Assembly: GCF_003259185.1 (NCBI RefSeq)
Contig: NZ_QGMP01000001.1
Span: 1,550,001 to 1,614,000 of the forward strand
From: Isoalcanivorax indicus
Lineage (GTDB): Bacteria > Pseudomonadota > Gammaproteobacteria > Pseudomonadales > Alcanivoracaceae
Length of the DNA: 64,000 nt
Direction: 5' to 3'
Shown: positions 48,554 through 57,048 of the stretch, piece after piece
How the letters are laid out: every line of letters begins with the position of its first letter
How positions within the stretch are numbered: position 1 is the first letter of the stretch
Program-made: the position numbers and the translations under genes
Notes under the pieces: generated by a model
The model's input: the letters and a program-made list of their open reading frames with translations, nothing else
The model's database searches: none
Told to the model about the DNA's origin: nothing

Positions 48554-51500
48554 TTACTTGTGCAGCCAGACACGCATGAGCGAGGTGAGTTTCGCCATGT
48601 CGATGGGTTTGGAGCAGTAGTCGTTCGCCCCGGCGTCGATACATTTGGCCCGATCGTCCTTCATGGCCTTGGCGGTCAGCGCCAGGATCGGCAACTTCTG
48701 GAAGCGATCCTGGGCACGAATCCGGCCCATGGCCTCGTAGCCATCCATTTCCGGCATCATGATGTCCATCAGGACGATATCCATGTCGGCGTCCTTGTCC
48801 AGCACCTCCAGTGCCTCGCGACCATTATTGGCAATGGTGATGTCGAAACCGAGCTCTTCGAGCTGGGCTGACAACGCATAGATATTGCGCATGTCGTCAT
48901 CCACCAGCAGCAGCTTCTTGTCTTCGAACACATCATCCCGGTGCTCCACGGCACGTGCTGCATTGCGCGCATGCGAGGGCAAGGTCGATTCCAGCCAGTG
49001 CAGGAACAGGGAGGCCTCATTGAGCAACCGTTCGGATGAGCGCTCGGTCTTCAGGATGATCCGGTCTGCATACTTGCGCAACTGCGCTTCTTCTTCCCGG
49101 GTCAGGTCCTTGCCGGTGTAGATGATCACCGGCACCGTATCGTAGTCGTCACTGCCGTGCAGCGTCTCCAGCAACTCGAAGCCGGTCATGTCCGGCAGCG
49201 TCAGGTCGAGAATCATGCAATCGAACACCTGATTGCGCAGCGCCTCCAGCGCCTCGGCACCATTCACGACCGCGGTGATTTCGACCCCTTTCTGGTCGAA
49301 CAGCTCCCGGATTCCTTCGTGCTGGATCTCGCTGTCCTCCACCACCAGCAAGCGGCGCACATTCTTCGAGATTGCTGTCTCGATCTTGGCGAAGGCACCG
49401 AGAATCTGGTCCTTGTTCACCGGTTTGGTGAGGAAATCGATCGCGCCGAGATCCAGCGCCTTCTTGCGCTCGTCCTTGCCGGACAGGAAATGCACCGGAA
49501 TATCCTTGGTGCGCGCGTCTGCCTTGAGGCGTTCCATGACTTCCCAGCCATCCATGCCCGGCAGACCGATATCCAGAATGATGGCGCTGGGACGGTAATG
49601 CCGCGCGTACTCCAGGCCCGACTCGCCATCGTGACAGACATGCCCTTCCAGACCGTAGTCGGCGGCCAGATCCACCAGTACCTTGGCGAAATCGCCATCG
49701 TCCTCGATGATCAGTACGCTTTTCTCACGCACGGTGAAGCCTTCATCGTCGGCGCTGCCCGCCTGGCTTGCCTCACCGGCGGCCTGCAGTACGCCGCCGA
49801 GGGTGCCCGCCCCGCCGTTGACGTGCAGCATGGCGGCGCTGGTGCTGTCATCGTGGAACGACGGATCGACGGTATCCACGCTGCCCAGCGGCAGGTAGAG
49901 CATGAAGGTGCAGCCCATGCCCTCGCCTTCGCTGTAGATGTCGATTTCCCCACCCAGCAAGCGTGCCAGCTCGCGGGAAATCGTCAGACCCAGCCCGGTG
50001 CCGCCGTACTTGCGGCTGGTGGTGCCGTCAGCCTGCTGGAACGCTTCGAATATCAGCCGCTGCTTGTCGGTGGCAATGCCGATGCCCGTGTCGATGACCG
50101 AGAAACGTACGGTCTGGCCCGGCACCAGATGCCGCCCGGGCAGTTTGTCATCTTCGCCCGGCAGGTCCATGCGCAGGGTCACGCTGCCCTGATCGGTGAA
50201 TTTCATGGCATTGGACAGCATGTTCTTGAGCACCTGCTCAAGCCGCTGGCGGTCCGTGAACATGCGCTCCGGCAAGGTGTCGCCCAGCGCCACCTCGAAT
50301 TTCAGCCCACGGTCTTCAGCCACATGGGTAAAGTTGCGGCGGAAATGCTCGGCCAGCTCGTTCATGTGGATATCGTCAATGATGATATCCATCTTGCCTT
50401 CCTCGATCTTGGAGATATCGAGAATGTCATTGATCAGGGACAGCAGGTCCGTACCGGCAGAATGGATAACCGACGCGTGTTCGCGCTGCTTTTCATCCAG
50501 ATTACCGCGCTTGTTTTCAGCCAGCGCGTTGGACAGGATCAGGATGCTGTTGAGCGGGGTGCGCAGCTCGTGGGACATGGTCGACAGGAACTCGGACTTG
50601 TAGCGCGAGGACATTTCCAGCTCGCGTACCTTTTCTTCCAGCTCCTGATGCAGGATTTCCAGTTCCTGGTTCTTCTTGGTGACCTCAGCCTTCTGCTCGG
50701 ACATCAGCCTGGCCTGGGCCTCCAGTTCTTCGTTGGTGACGCGCAGCTCTTCCTGCTGGGCCTGCAGGCTTTCTTCCGAAGCGCGCAGCGCCTGCGTTTG
50801 TGCCTCCAGTTCTTCATTGATGGCTTTCAGCTCTTCCTGCTGCTGCTGCAAGCGTGATTCAGAGGCCGACAACTCCATGGCCTGCTCTTCCAGATCTTCG
50901 TTGACCTTGCTCAGTGCCTGCTTCTGGGCCTCGAGCTCTTCCGCCTGCTGACGGGTCTGTTCCAGCATATGGGCCAGCCGCACGCGGCTCTGCGCCGTGT
51001 GCACGGAAATGGCAAGATGACGAACGCCCTGCTCCAGGAAGGCCAGGTCGTCTTCCGTGAACTCGCGGAATGCAGCAATCTCGAGCACGCCCTTGAGCTC
51101 ATCTTCCAGCGCGATGGGCGTGACAATCACGTTGCGTGGCGTGGCCTCCCCAGTGGCCGATGTGATGCTCAGGTAATCATCGGGCACCCGCTGCAGCAGG
51201 ATCTGCTTTTGTTCGAGGGCGGATTGCCCCACCAGCGCTTCACCCAGCGCAAACTCGTTAGCGATGTTCTTGCGTCGCTGCAAGGCATAGGAACTGCTCA
51301 GGCGCAATTTTTCGGTGGCCTGATCATAAACATAGAAGGCCCCGATCTGGGCATCCAGGGTCGGCACCAGGTAGTTGAGCATGTTGCTGCCCAGCTGCTG
51401 CAGCGTCATGTCGCCGCGCATACGGTCATTGAGTTCGGCAAGCTGGGTCTTCAGACGTTCTTCACGCTGGTCTTCGTCGCGGCGGAACTTGAGGGTGTCG

Positions 51501-52255
51501 CGCATCTTGCGGATGGCGTAGAGCAGTCGACCTGTCTCGTCGCGGCTCTCCACTGCGATTTCCGCATCCCAGTCGCCTTCGGCAATGGTCCGCGCAACGT
51601 TCACCGCATACTGAAGGCGGCGACTGATGCCCCGCGTAATGGCCCAGGCGACCAGGCTCAACAGGACCAGCGCCAGAATGCTGACCACCAGGCCGAAGCG
51701 CTGGGTGGCGCGACTGTCTTCGCGCGCTTCGTTAAGCTTGTGGCGGAAACCCTCGTAACGGCGCTGCTCGAACGCCCGCTGCATCTCTTCGTACTGGGCC
51801 TGCAAGGCACGGATCTGGATGGTGACGGCCTGCGCCTCTTCCTCGGTGACTTCCCCGGCCACCATGGCCCGTGTCAGGTCGTCACCCATGCCGAGGTAGG
51901 TGTCCAGAACCTCCAGCAACTGTCCAATTTCTTCAGCCAGCTCCGGCGCATCAATGCGGATATCCTCCAGCCCCTGCATGAACTCGTCGGACAAGCGACG
52001 CGCACGGGCATAGAGCTCCGGGCTGCCCTGGTTCATGGCCTGGATGGCGGCCTCGCGCATCTGCGCGTAGCGGATATTGTTTTCGTTGACCATCTCCAGG
52101 ACATGGAAGTCCTGCTGCTCGATGGCGGTAATCTGGCGGATGCTGTCTTCCGCCATGTAATAGCCGTAAAGGAAGTACGCCATGAAGGCGAGGATGCCCA
52201 TAGCCGCGACCGACACGATCTTCAGCCGGATGGACAGTTGCTTGAACCAGCTCAT
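48554..52255 (-). CDS. Hybrid histidine kinase with three receiver domains
   Basis: A 1233-residue inner-membrane kinase: a membrane helix (11-32), a periplasmic helical domain (about 33-185), a second helix (187-207), HAMP (about 208-260), GAF (about 285-425), a long coiled coil (about 428-550), HisKA with His562 in STMSHELRTPLNS, HATPase (about 665-790; DTGIGIA and GGTGLGL) and three receivers with Asp895, Asp1017 and Asp1164. No Hpt domain is present. It is the first gene of the 15-gene minus-strand block, and a ribosome site AAGGGGACC precedes its ATG. Confidence 0.95.
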   Translation of the reverse strand: MSWFKQLSIRLKIVSVAAMGILAFMAYFLYGYYMAEDSIRQITAIEQQDFHVLEMVNENNIRYAQMREAAIQAMNQGSPELYARARRLSDEFMQGLEDIRIDAPELAEEIGQLLEVLDTYLGMGDDLTRAMVAGEVTEEEAQAVTIQIRALQAQYEEMQRAFEQRRYEGFRHKLNEAREDSRATQRFGLVVSILALVLLSLVAWAITRGISRRLQYAVNVARTIAEGDWDAEIAVESRDETGRLLYAIRKMRDTLKFRRDEDQREERLKTQLAELNDRMRGDMTLQQLGSNMLNYLVPTLDAQIGAFYVYDQATEKLRLSSSYALQRRKNIANEFALGEALVGQSALEQKQILLQRVPDDYLSITSATGEATPRNVIVTPIALEDELKGVLEIAAFREFTEDDLAFLEQGVRHLAISVHTAQSRVRLAHMLEQTRQQAEELEAQKQALSKVNEDLEEQAMELSASESRLQQQQEELKAINEELEAQTQALRASEESLQAQQEELRVTNEELEAQARLMSEQKAEVTKKNQELEILHQELEEKVRELEMSSRYKSEFLSTMSHELRTPLNSILILSNALAENKRGNLDEKQREHASVIHSAGTDLLSLINDILDISKIEEGKMDIIIDDIHMNELAEHFRRNFTHVAEDRGLKFEVALGDTLPERMFTDRQRLEQVLKNMLSNAMKFTDQGSVTLRMDLPGEDDKLPGRHLVPGQTVRFSVIDTGIGIATDKQRLIFEAFQQADGTTSRKYGGTGLGLTISRELARLLGGEIDIYSEGEGMGCTFMLYLPLGSVDTVDPSFHDDSTSAAMLHVNGGAGTLGGVLQAAGEASQAGSADDEGFTVREKSVLIIEDDGDFAKVLVDLAADYGLEGHVCHDGESGLEYARHYRPSAIILDIGLPGMDGWEVMERLKADARTKDIPVHFLSGKDERKKALDLGAIDFLTKPVNKDQILGAFAKIETAISKNVRRLLVVEDSEIQHEGIRELFDQKGVEITAVVNGAEALEALRNQVFDCMILDLTLPDMTGFELLETLHGSDDYDTVPVIIYTGKDLTREEEAQLRKYADRIILKTERSSERLLNEASLFLHWLESTLPSHARNAARAVEHRDDVFEDKKLLLVDDDMRNIYALSAQLEELGFDITIANNGREALEVLDKDADMDIVLMDIMMPEMDGYEAMGRIRAQDRFQKLPILALTAKAMKDDRAKCIDAGANDYCSKPIDMAKLTSLMRVWLHK

Positions 52256-52498
52256 CAGGGTCCCCTTGACTGCAAGCCTGTGCCGCAATGCGGCAAACAT
52301 TGTTGTAGGTAGCTGCTGCCTGGCTCTGCAGCCGGGTCAGACGAAGTTCGTAGGCTAGCAGAATATCCGGATCAGAGACAATAAAATACCTCAGCAGACC
52401 CACTTAGGCGGCTGATTTGTATGGATTTTATTACCGTTGGTGATATCAGTGTGCCAGCATGGGGCAAGACAGAGAGGGAAAACGGGGGCCGCAGGAAC

Positions 52499-52585
52499 TG
52501 GTGCCCGGGGCCGGACTTGAACCGGCACGTCCCGAAGGACAAGGGATTTTAAGTCCCATGCGTCTACCAATTTCGCCACCCGGGC
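52499..52585 (-). tRNA. tRNA-Leu (UAA)
   Basis: The 87-nt sequence begins GCCCGGGTGGCGAAATTGG, has anticodon TAA in GACTTAAAATC, a long variable arm and an encoded CCA. It is the last of the Gly-Cys-Leu cluster that follows pgsA, the same order as in E. coli. Confidence 0.97.
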
Positions 52586-52637
52586 CGGGTGAGAGGGGCT
52601 CAGGGCCGACCCTGCAATCGGGTCAGACCTGTAAAGA

Positions 52638-52711
52638 TGGAGGCGCGGGTCGGAATCGAACCGGCGTATACGGAGTTGCAGTCCGCTGCATAACCACTCT
52701 GCCACCGCGCC
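52638..52711 (-). tRNA. tRNA-Cys (GCA)
   Basis: The 74-nt sequence begins GGCGCGGTGGCAGAGTGG, has anticodon GCA in ACTGCAACT, the T-loop GGTTCGATTCC and an encoded CCA. Confidence 0.97.
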
Positions 52712-52750
52712 TGAAACAAAAAACCCCGGAGGTCCCGAGGTTGGCAAATC

Positions 52751-52826
<76 letters not shown>

Positions 52827-52942
52827 ATGCTGACTGTTGCAGCGCCGTGGATTCTACCGGAGGCCCCCGGCGTGTCAAGCCAACATTACACTCTGGCGTA
52901 CTGACTGCACAATGTTTGCCCAGCGTTCGGCATCCGCGCCGT

Positions 52943-53560
52943 TCAGGCGCCACCCTTGCGCGGCCACAGCTGCGGCCAGGCCGCACGCAGATAGCTCATC
53001 ATGGACCAGAGCGTCAGGAACATGGCCACGTACAACAGCGTGTAGGAGAACCAGAGGAACGGCGTCATGAGCAGTTCCCCCGCCTTGGTCTTGCCCGGCG
53101 TCTGCAGCAGCAAGGCCGTAATCGCCACAATCTGCACCACCGTCTTCACCTTGCCGACGCTGCTGACCGCGACCCGTGCCCGGGCGCCGATTTCCGCCAT
53201 CCACTCCCGCAGGGCGGACACCGCGATCTCGCGCGAGATAATGACGATGGCTGGGACGGCTATCCACGCGGTGGCGTGATTCTGCACCAGCAGGACCAGT
53301 GCCGCCGCCACCATCAGCTTGTCGGCCACCGGGTCCAGAAACGCACCGAAACGGCTGGTGAGCTGCATCCGGCGAGCCAGATAACCGTCAAGCATATCCG
53401 TCAGCCCCGCCGTCACGAAGATGCCCGCGGTGAGCCAGGCACTCCACTGGCCCGGCAGATAGAATGCCAGCATGAACACCGGAATCAGGGCCAACCGCGC
53501 CAGGGTAATAAGGTTCGGCAGATTCAGGTTGGGCGGTGCCGGGTTTGGATTATCTGGCAT
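52943..53560 (-). CDS. pgsA: CDP-diacylglycerol-glycerol-3-phosphate 3-phosphatidyltransferase
   Basis: PgsA makes phosphatidylglycerol phosphate in the inner membrane. The 205-residue protein carries the CDP-alcohol phosphotransferase motif Asp55..Asp58-Gly..Ala-Arg..Gly72..Asp76..Asp80 and five or so membrane helices. A longer upstream frame lacks homology; MPDNPNPAPPN is the likely start. Order uvrC-pgsA-tRNA-Gly-tRNA-Cys-tRNA-Leu is widely conserved in gamma-proteobacteria. Confidence 0.95.
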   Translation of the reverse strand: MPDNPNPAPPNLNLPNLITLARLALIPVFMLAFYLPGQWSAWLTAGIFVTAGLTDMLDGYLARRMQLTSRFGAFLDPVADKLMVAAALVLLVQNHATAWIAVPAIVIISREIAVSALREWMAEIGARARVAVSSVGKVKTVVQIVAITALLLQTPGKTKAGELLMTPFLWFSYTLLYVAMFLTLWSMMSYLRAAWPQLWPRKGGA

Positions 53561-53591
53561 GCGTACAACAACTCCTTGAGGCAAGCTCGTA

Positions 53592-53597
53592 ATTATA
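53592..53597 (-). promoter_or_regulatory. Possible -10 element of pgsA
   Basis: TATAAT on the minus strand, a perfect -10 sequence, lies 32 bp before the pgsA ATG in the gap after uvrC. The -35 region (about TGCATG) is poor. Confidence 0.4.
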
Positions 53598-53643
53598 GCC
53601 TCATCGTCACAGACCATGCAGCCGCCGTCACGCCCATCAGGGA

Positions 53644-55482
53644 TTAATCATGTAACCAGGCGTACACGGTTTCGGCCATCGCATGACTGATTCCGGGCGC
53701 CTGGGCGAGCGATTCCACCGAAGCATTGCGCAACTGCTGCAGGCCACCGAAGTGATGCAGCAGCTGCTGCCGGCGCCGCGGCCCGATACCGGGAATGCCC
53801 TCCAGGGCCGAGCCACTGCGCGTCTTGCCGCGTCGCGCCCGGTGGCCGGTGATGGCAAAACGATGGGCTTCATCGCGCACCTGCTGCAGCAGATGCAGGC
53901 CAGGATCATCCGCTGCAGGCGTGATCACCGTGCCATCCGGTCGGTGCAGCAGCTCCAGCCCGGCCTTGCGCGACGGCCCCTTGCTGATCCCCAGCATCGG
54001 CAATGTGGCCAGACCGATGGCGGCCAGCGCATCGTGAACGCTGCGCACCTGCCCCTTGCCGCCATCGATGAGCAACAGGTCCGGCAGGGGCTTGCCCTCT
54101 TTCGTGACCCGCTGGTAGCGCCGCGTGACCGCCTCGGCCAGGGCCGCGTAATCATCACCCCCCTGCACCGGATTGACATTGAAACGCCGGTAGTCACCCT
54201 TGATAGCCCCTTCCGGACCGAACACCACGCAGGAAGCCACGGCCTGCTCGCCGGACGTATGGCTGATGTCGAAGCATTCAATTCGCCCTGGCGGGGTCGG
54301 CACCCGGAGCAATGACGCCAGGGCACTGTAGCGCTGGCTGATGTTGTCCCGGTTGGCCAGTGCACCGATCAGTGTCTGCTCGGCGTTGTCGCGCGCCAGA
54401 CGCAACCAGCCCTGCCGCTCACCGCGTACCACATGGGCAAAGCGGACCCGGCGCTGCCGCGCAGCACGCAGGGCCTCACCGAGTGCCTCCACGCCATCGA
54501 CACGGCGGTCCAGAATGACCTCGGCCGGCAACGCCTGATCGCCGTTGTCGCCCAGGTAATACTGCCCGAGAAAGGCCTCCAGAATATCCTCCTCGGTATC
54601 CTCCGAGCGAACTCTCGGATAATAGCTGTGATGCCCCAGCACCCTGCCCTGACGCACCACCAGCAGTTCGACCACCGCCATCCCGTGCCGCGCCACCACC
54701 GCCAGCACATCCACATCACCGCGCTGTGTGTCCACGTACTGCTTCTGCTGCACCAGGCGTATGGCGGCGATCTGATCGCGGATTTCGGCTGCCTTCTCGA
54801 AGTCCAGTGCCTCGGCGGCCTGCTGCATGCGCGCCTCCAGTGCCGCGCTGACCTGATCATCGCGGCCATCCAGGAAGTCGATGGCCAGCGCCACCTGATG
54901 ACGATACTCCTCCTCACTCACCAGCCCGACACAGGGCGCCGTGCAACGCCGTATCTGATACTGCAGGCAGGGCCGGGTGCGGTTGTTGAAGTAGCTGTCC
55001 CGGCAATTGCGCAGCTGGAAGACCTTTTCCACCGTGCTCAGCCCTTCGCGCACGCTGGCCGCACTGGGATAGGGTCCGAAATAGCGGCTCTGGCCACGGC
55101 GCTGGCCACGATGAAAGCCGATGCGCGGGAACGTCTGCTCCACGCTGATGCGGATATAGGGATAGGATTTGTCGTCACGCAGCAGGATGTTGTACGGCGG
55201 GCGGTGTTGCTTGATCAGGGCCTGCTCCAGCAGCAGGGCCTCTGTCTCGTCATGGGTGACCGTGGTCTGCACGCCAGCGACCCGGGCCACCAGGGCGCGC
55301 GTCTTGATCGCCTCGACATTTTTCTGGAAGTAACTGCCCAGACGGGCCCGCAGATCACGCGCCTTGCCGATATACAACACGCGACCGTCTGCATCGAGCA
55401 TGCGATAGACGCCCGGCTTGCGGCTGCAATGACGTAAAAAAGACGCGGCATCAAAGCCGCGTCCCGGGGTTTCACTGGACAC
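53644..55482 (-). CDS. uvrC: Excinuclease ABC subunit C
   Basis: UvrC makes the two incisions in nucleotide excision repair. The 612-residue protein has the N-terminal GIY-YIG nuclease (KPGVYRMLDADGRVLYIGKA), the UvrBC helix pair (about 205-235), the C-terminal RNase H-like nuclease (DGGKGQ region) and tandem helix-hairpin-helix motifs (GIGPRRRQQLL). The GTG at 55482 is the likely start, 8 bp after the gacA stop. A strong intrinsic terminator, on the coding strand, covers codons 7 to 16 (see terminator entry). Confidence 0.95.
   Translation of the reverse strand: MSSETPGRGFDAASFLRHCSRKPGVYRMLDADGRVLYIGKARDLRARLGSYFQKNVEAIKTRALVARVAGVQTTVTHDETEALLLEQALIKQHRPPYNILLRDDKSYPYIRISVEQTFPRIGFHRGQRRGQSRYFGPYPSAASVREGLSTVEKVFQLRNCRDSYFNNRTRPCLQYQIRRCTAPCVGLVSEEEYRHQVALAIDFLDGRDDQVSAALEARMQQAAEALDFEKAAEIRDQIAAIRLVQQKQYVDTQRGDVDVLAVVARHGMAVVELLVVRQGRVLGHHSYYPRVRSEDTEEDILEAFLGQYYLGDNGDQALPAEVILDRRVDGVEALGEALRAARQRRVRFAHVVRGERQGWLRLARDNAEQTLIGALANRDNISQRYSALASLLRVPTPPGRIECFDISHTSGEQAVASCVVFGPEGAIKGDYRRFNVNPVQGGDDYAALAEAVTRRYQRVTKEGKPLPDLLLIDGGKGQVRSVHDALAAIGLATLPMLGISKGPSRKAGLELLHRPDGTVITPAADDPGLHLLQQVRDEAHRFAITGHRARRGKTRSGSALEGIPGIGPRRRQQLLHHFGGLQQLRNASVESLAQAPGISHAMAETVYAWLHD
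55436..55463 (-). terminator. Intrinsic terminator inside the 5' end of uvrC
   Basis: On the minus strand GACGCGGC-TTTGAT-GCCGCGTC forms an 8-bp GC-rich stem with a 6-nt loop and is followed directly by six T. It is 28 nt after the gacA stop, a normal place for a gacA terminator, yet it encodes the start of the conserved FDAASFL region of UvrC. It could limit uvrC transcription unless ribosomes occupy the sequence. Confidence 0.8.
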
Positions 55483-55490
55483 TGTGGTCT

Positions 55491-56135
55491 CTAGCTCGCG
55501 AGTTCGGTCTCCAGCATACCGTGGCGCAATGCTACCAGGGTCATTTCCACGTCGCTGGCGATGCCTAACTTGTCGAAGATGCGGTAACGGTAGGTGTTTA
55601 CCGTCTTCGGGGACAGGCACAGTTTATCAGAGATGTCCTGCACCTTGTGACAGTTGACGATCATGATCATGATCTGCAATTCACGCTCGGACAGCAGCTC
55701 GAACGGCGTCGCTTCGGGCCGATAGGGCTTGAGCGCCATGGCCTGGGCAATATGCGGGCTGATGTAGCGCTGGCCGACATGCACGACCCGGATGGCCCGC
55801 ACCATTTCCTCGACATCGGCGCCCTTGGTGATATAGCCGACGGCCCCGGCACGCAGCAGGCGTGACGGAAACGGCTCTTCCTCGCACACGGTGACCGCGA
55901 TGACCCGGATGGCGTCATTGGCGCGCACCATCTTGCGGGTGGCCTCCATCCCGCCCATACCCGGCATTTTCACATCCATCAGCACCACGTCCGGCTCTTT
56001 TTCCTTCGCCAGACGTACGGCTTCCTCACCGCTGTCTGCCTGGGCGACAACGCGAATACCCTCGATGTCCGCGAGCATGCGGCTGATGCCGGTACGCACC
56101 AGATCGTGGTCGTCAACGACCATTACCTTGATCAT
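55491..56135 (-). CDS. gacA: Response regulator GacA/UvrY
   Basis: GacA/UvrY is the NarL-type regulator of the GacS/BarA system that switches on rsmX/csrB-type small RNAs. The 214-residue protein has a receiver with Asp54 (VLMDVKMPGMGG) and a LuxR-type helix-turn-helix (LSERELQIMIMIVNC; LSPKTVNTYRYRIFDKLG). Length and the gacA-uvrC pairing match Pseudomonas. ATG at 56135 has a GGGAGAAG ribosome site. Confidence 0.97.
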   Translation of the reverse strand: MIKVMVVDDHDLVRTGISRMLADIEGIRVVAQADSGEEAVRLAKEKEPDVVLMDVKMPGMGGMEATRKMVRANDAIRVIAVTVCEEEPFPSRLLRAGAVGYITKGADVEEMVRAIRVVHVGQRYISPHIAQAMALKPYRPEATPFELLSERELQIMIMIVNCHKVQDISDKLCLSPKTVNTYRYRIFDKLGIASDVEMTLVALRHGMLETELAS

Positions 56136-56221
56136 TACGTTTCTTCTCCCTTGTTTGTCAGTCATGTCATTCCCTGACCACACAGCCTGATCGCCCCGAC
56201 AACCGGGGTGACGAGTCTGCA

Positions 56222-56623
56222 TCACAGCGCGCCTCCCCGACCGAGGCGTTGCCCCACAGCATACCCCAGCGCCACCGCAGGCAGCCAGAGTAGCAGCGAT
56301 ATCGTGACATAGGCCAACGCCAGCGCGGGCAGCGCCGCCTGCCACAGGGTCAGTGCTTCCAGGCTGAACAGCGAAAAGGTGGTAAATCCCCCGAGCAGCC
56401 CGGTCATGACAAAATGATCGAGCTCAACGCCGCCCCGTCGCACCCCCCCCTTGCGAAGACCGGCAAATACACCGATCAGCAGTGACCCCGCCACATTGGC
56501 CACAAGCGTGCCCCAGGGCCAGACACCGGGCAGCACGGCAAGCAGCCACAGCGCCAGCCCGACCCGCGCCATGGCACCGAGAGCCCCGCCCAGAAACACC
56601 AACGCCAGAATACGCGGGGTCAT
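56222..56623 (-). CDS. crcB: Fluoride channel CrcB (second of pair)
   Basis: CrcB/Fluc is a small inner-membrane fluoride channel. This 133-residue copy has four helices, the GALGAMARVGL motif, the WPWGTLVANVAGS segment and the GFTTFSLFS motif with the conserved Phe pair. It overlaps the other copy by 4 bp (ATGA), consistent with a two-subunit Fluc channel. No fluoride riboswitch was recognised upstream. Confidence 0.93.
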   Translation of the reverse strand: MTPRILALVFLGGALGAMARVGLALWLLAVLPGVWPWGTLVANVAGSLLIGVFAGLRKGGVRRGGVELDHFVMTGLLGGFTTFSLFSLEALTLWQAALPALALAYVTISLLLWLPAVALGYAVGQRLGRGGAL

Positions 56624-57048
56624 GCGGGCCACCCCAGCAACAGAGTACGCATCAGCCACCCACCCAGGATGACCGCAAACAGGCAGCCGCAGACCGACAC
56701 CAGCAGGTTCACCGCCGCCGCACCGAGGCCACGCTTGTGCGCCAGCAGGAGCGTTTGCAGGCTGAACGACGACACGGTGGTCAGGCTGCCCAGCAGGCCC
56801 GCGATCAGCAACCACCAGAGCCAGCCACCGCCTCCCTCATGGGCATTACCGGCACCGTCGGCATGGAGCACGGCCCACAGCATCCCGGCCAGCAAGGCGC
56901 CGCCGATATTCGCCAACCAGGTGCCCCACGGCCAGGTCGCACCCAGCCGCCGTGCAGCACCTTCGACCAGCGCCAGACGGACGAGCGCCCCGGCACCACC
57001 ACCCAGGGCAACCAGGCCCAGCAGCCCGGGCCACGGCAGTTCTGTCAT
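56620..57048 (-). CDS. crcB: Fluoride channel CrcB (first of pair)
   Basis: A 142-residue CrcB/Fluc homologue with GGGAGALVRLAL, WPWGTWLANIGGA and SLTTVSSFSLQTL motifs. The loop in the middle is longer than in its partner (HADGAGNAHEGGGG). Its ATG overlaps the LysR gene stop by one base (TGATG), so all three genes may share a transcript. Confidence 0.92.
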   Translation of the reverse strand: MTELPWPGLLGLVALGGGAGALVRLALVEGAARRLGATWPWGTWLANIGGALLAGMLWAVLHADGAGNAHEGGGGWLWWLLIAGLLGSLTTVSSFSLQTLLLAHKRGLGAAAVNLLVSVCGCLFAVILGGWLMRTLLLGWPA

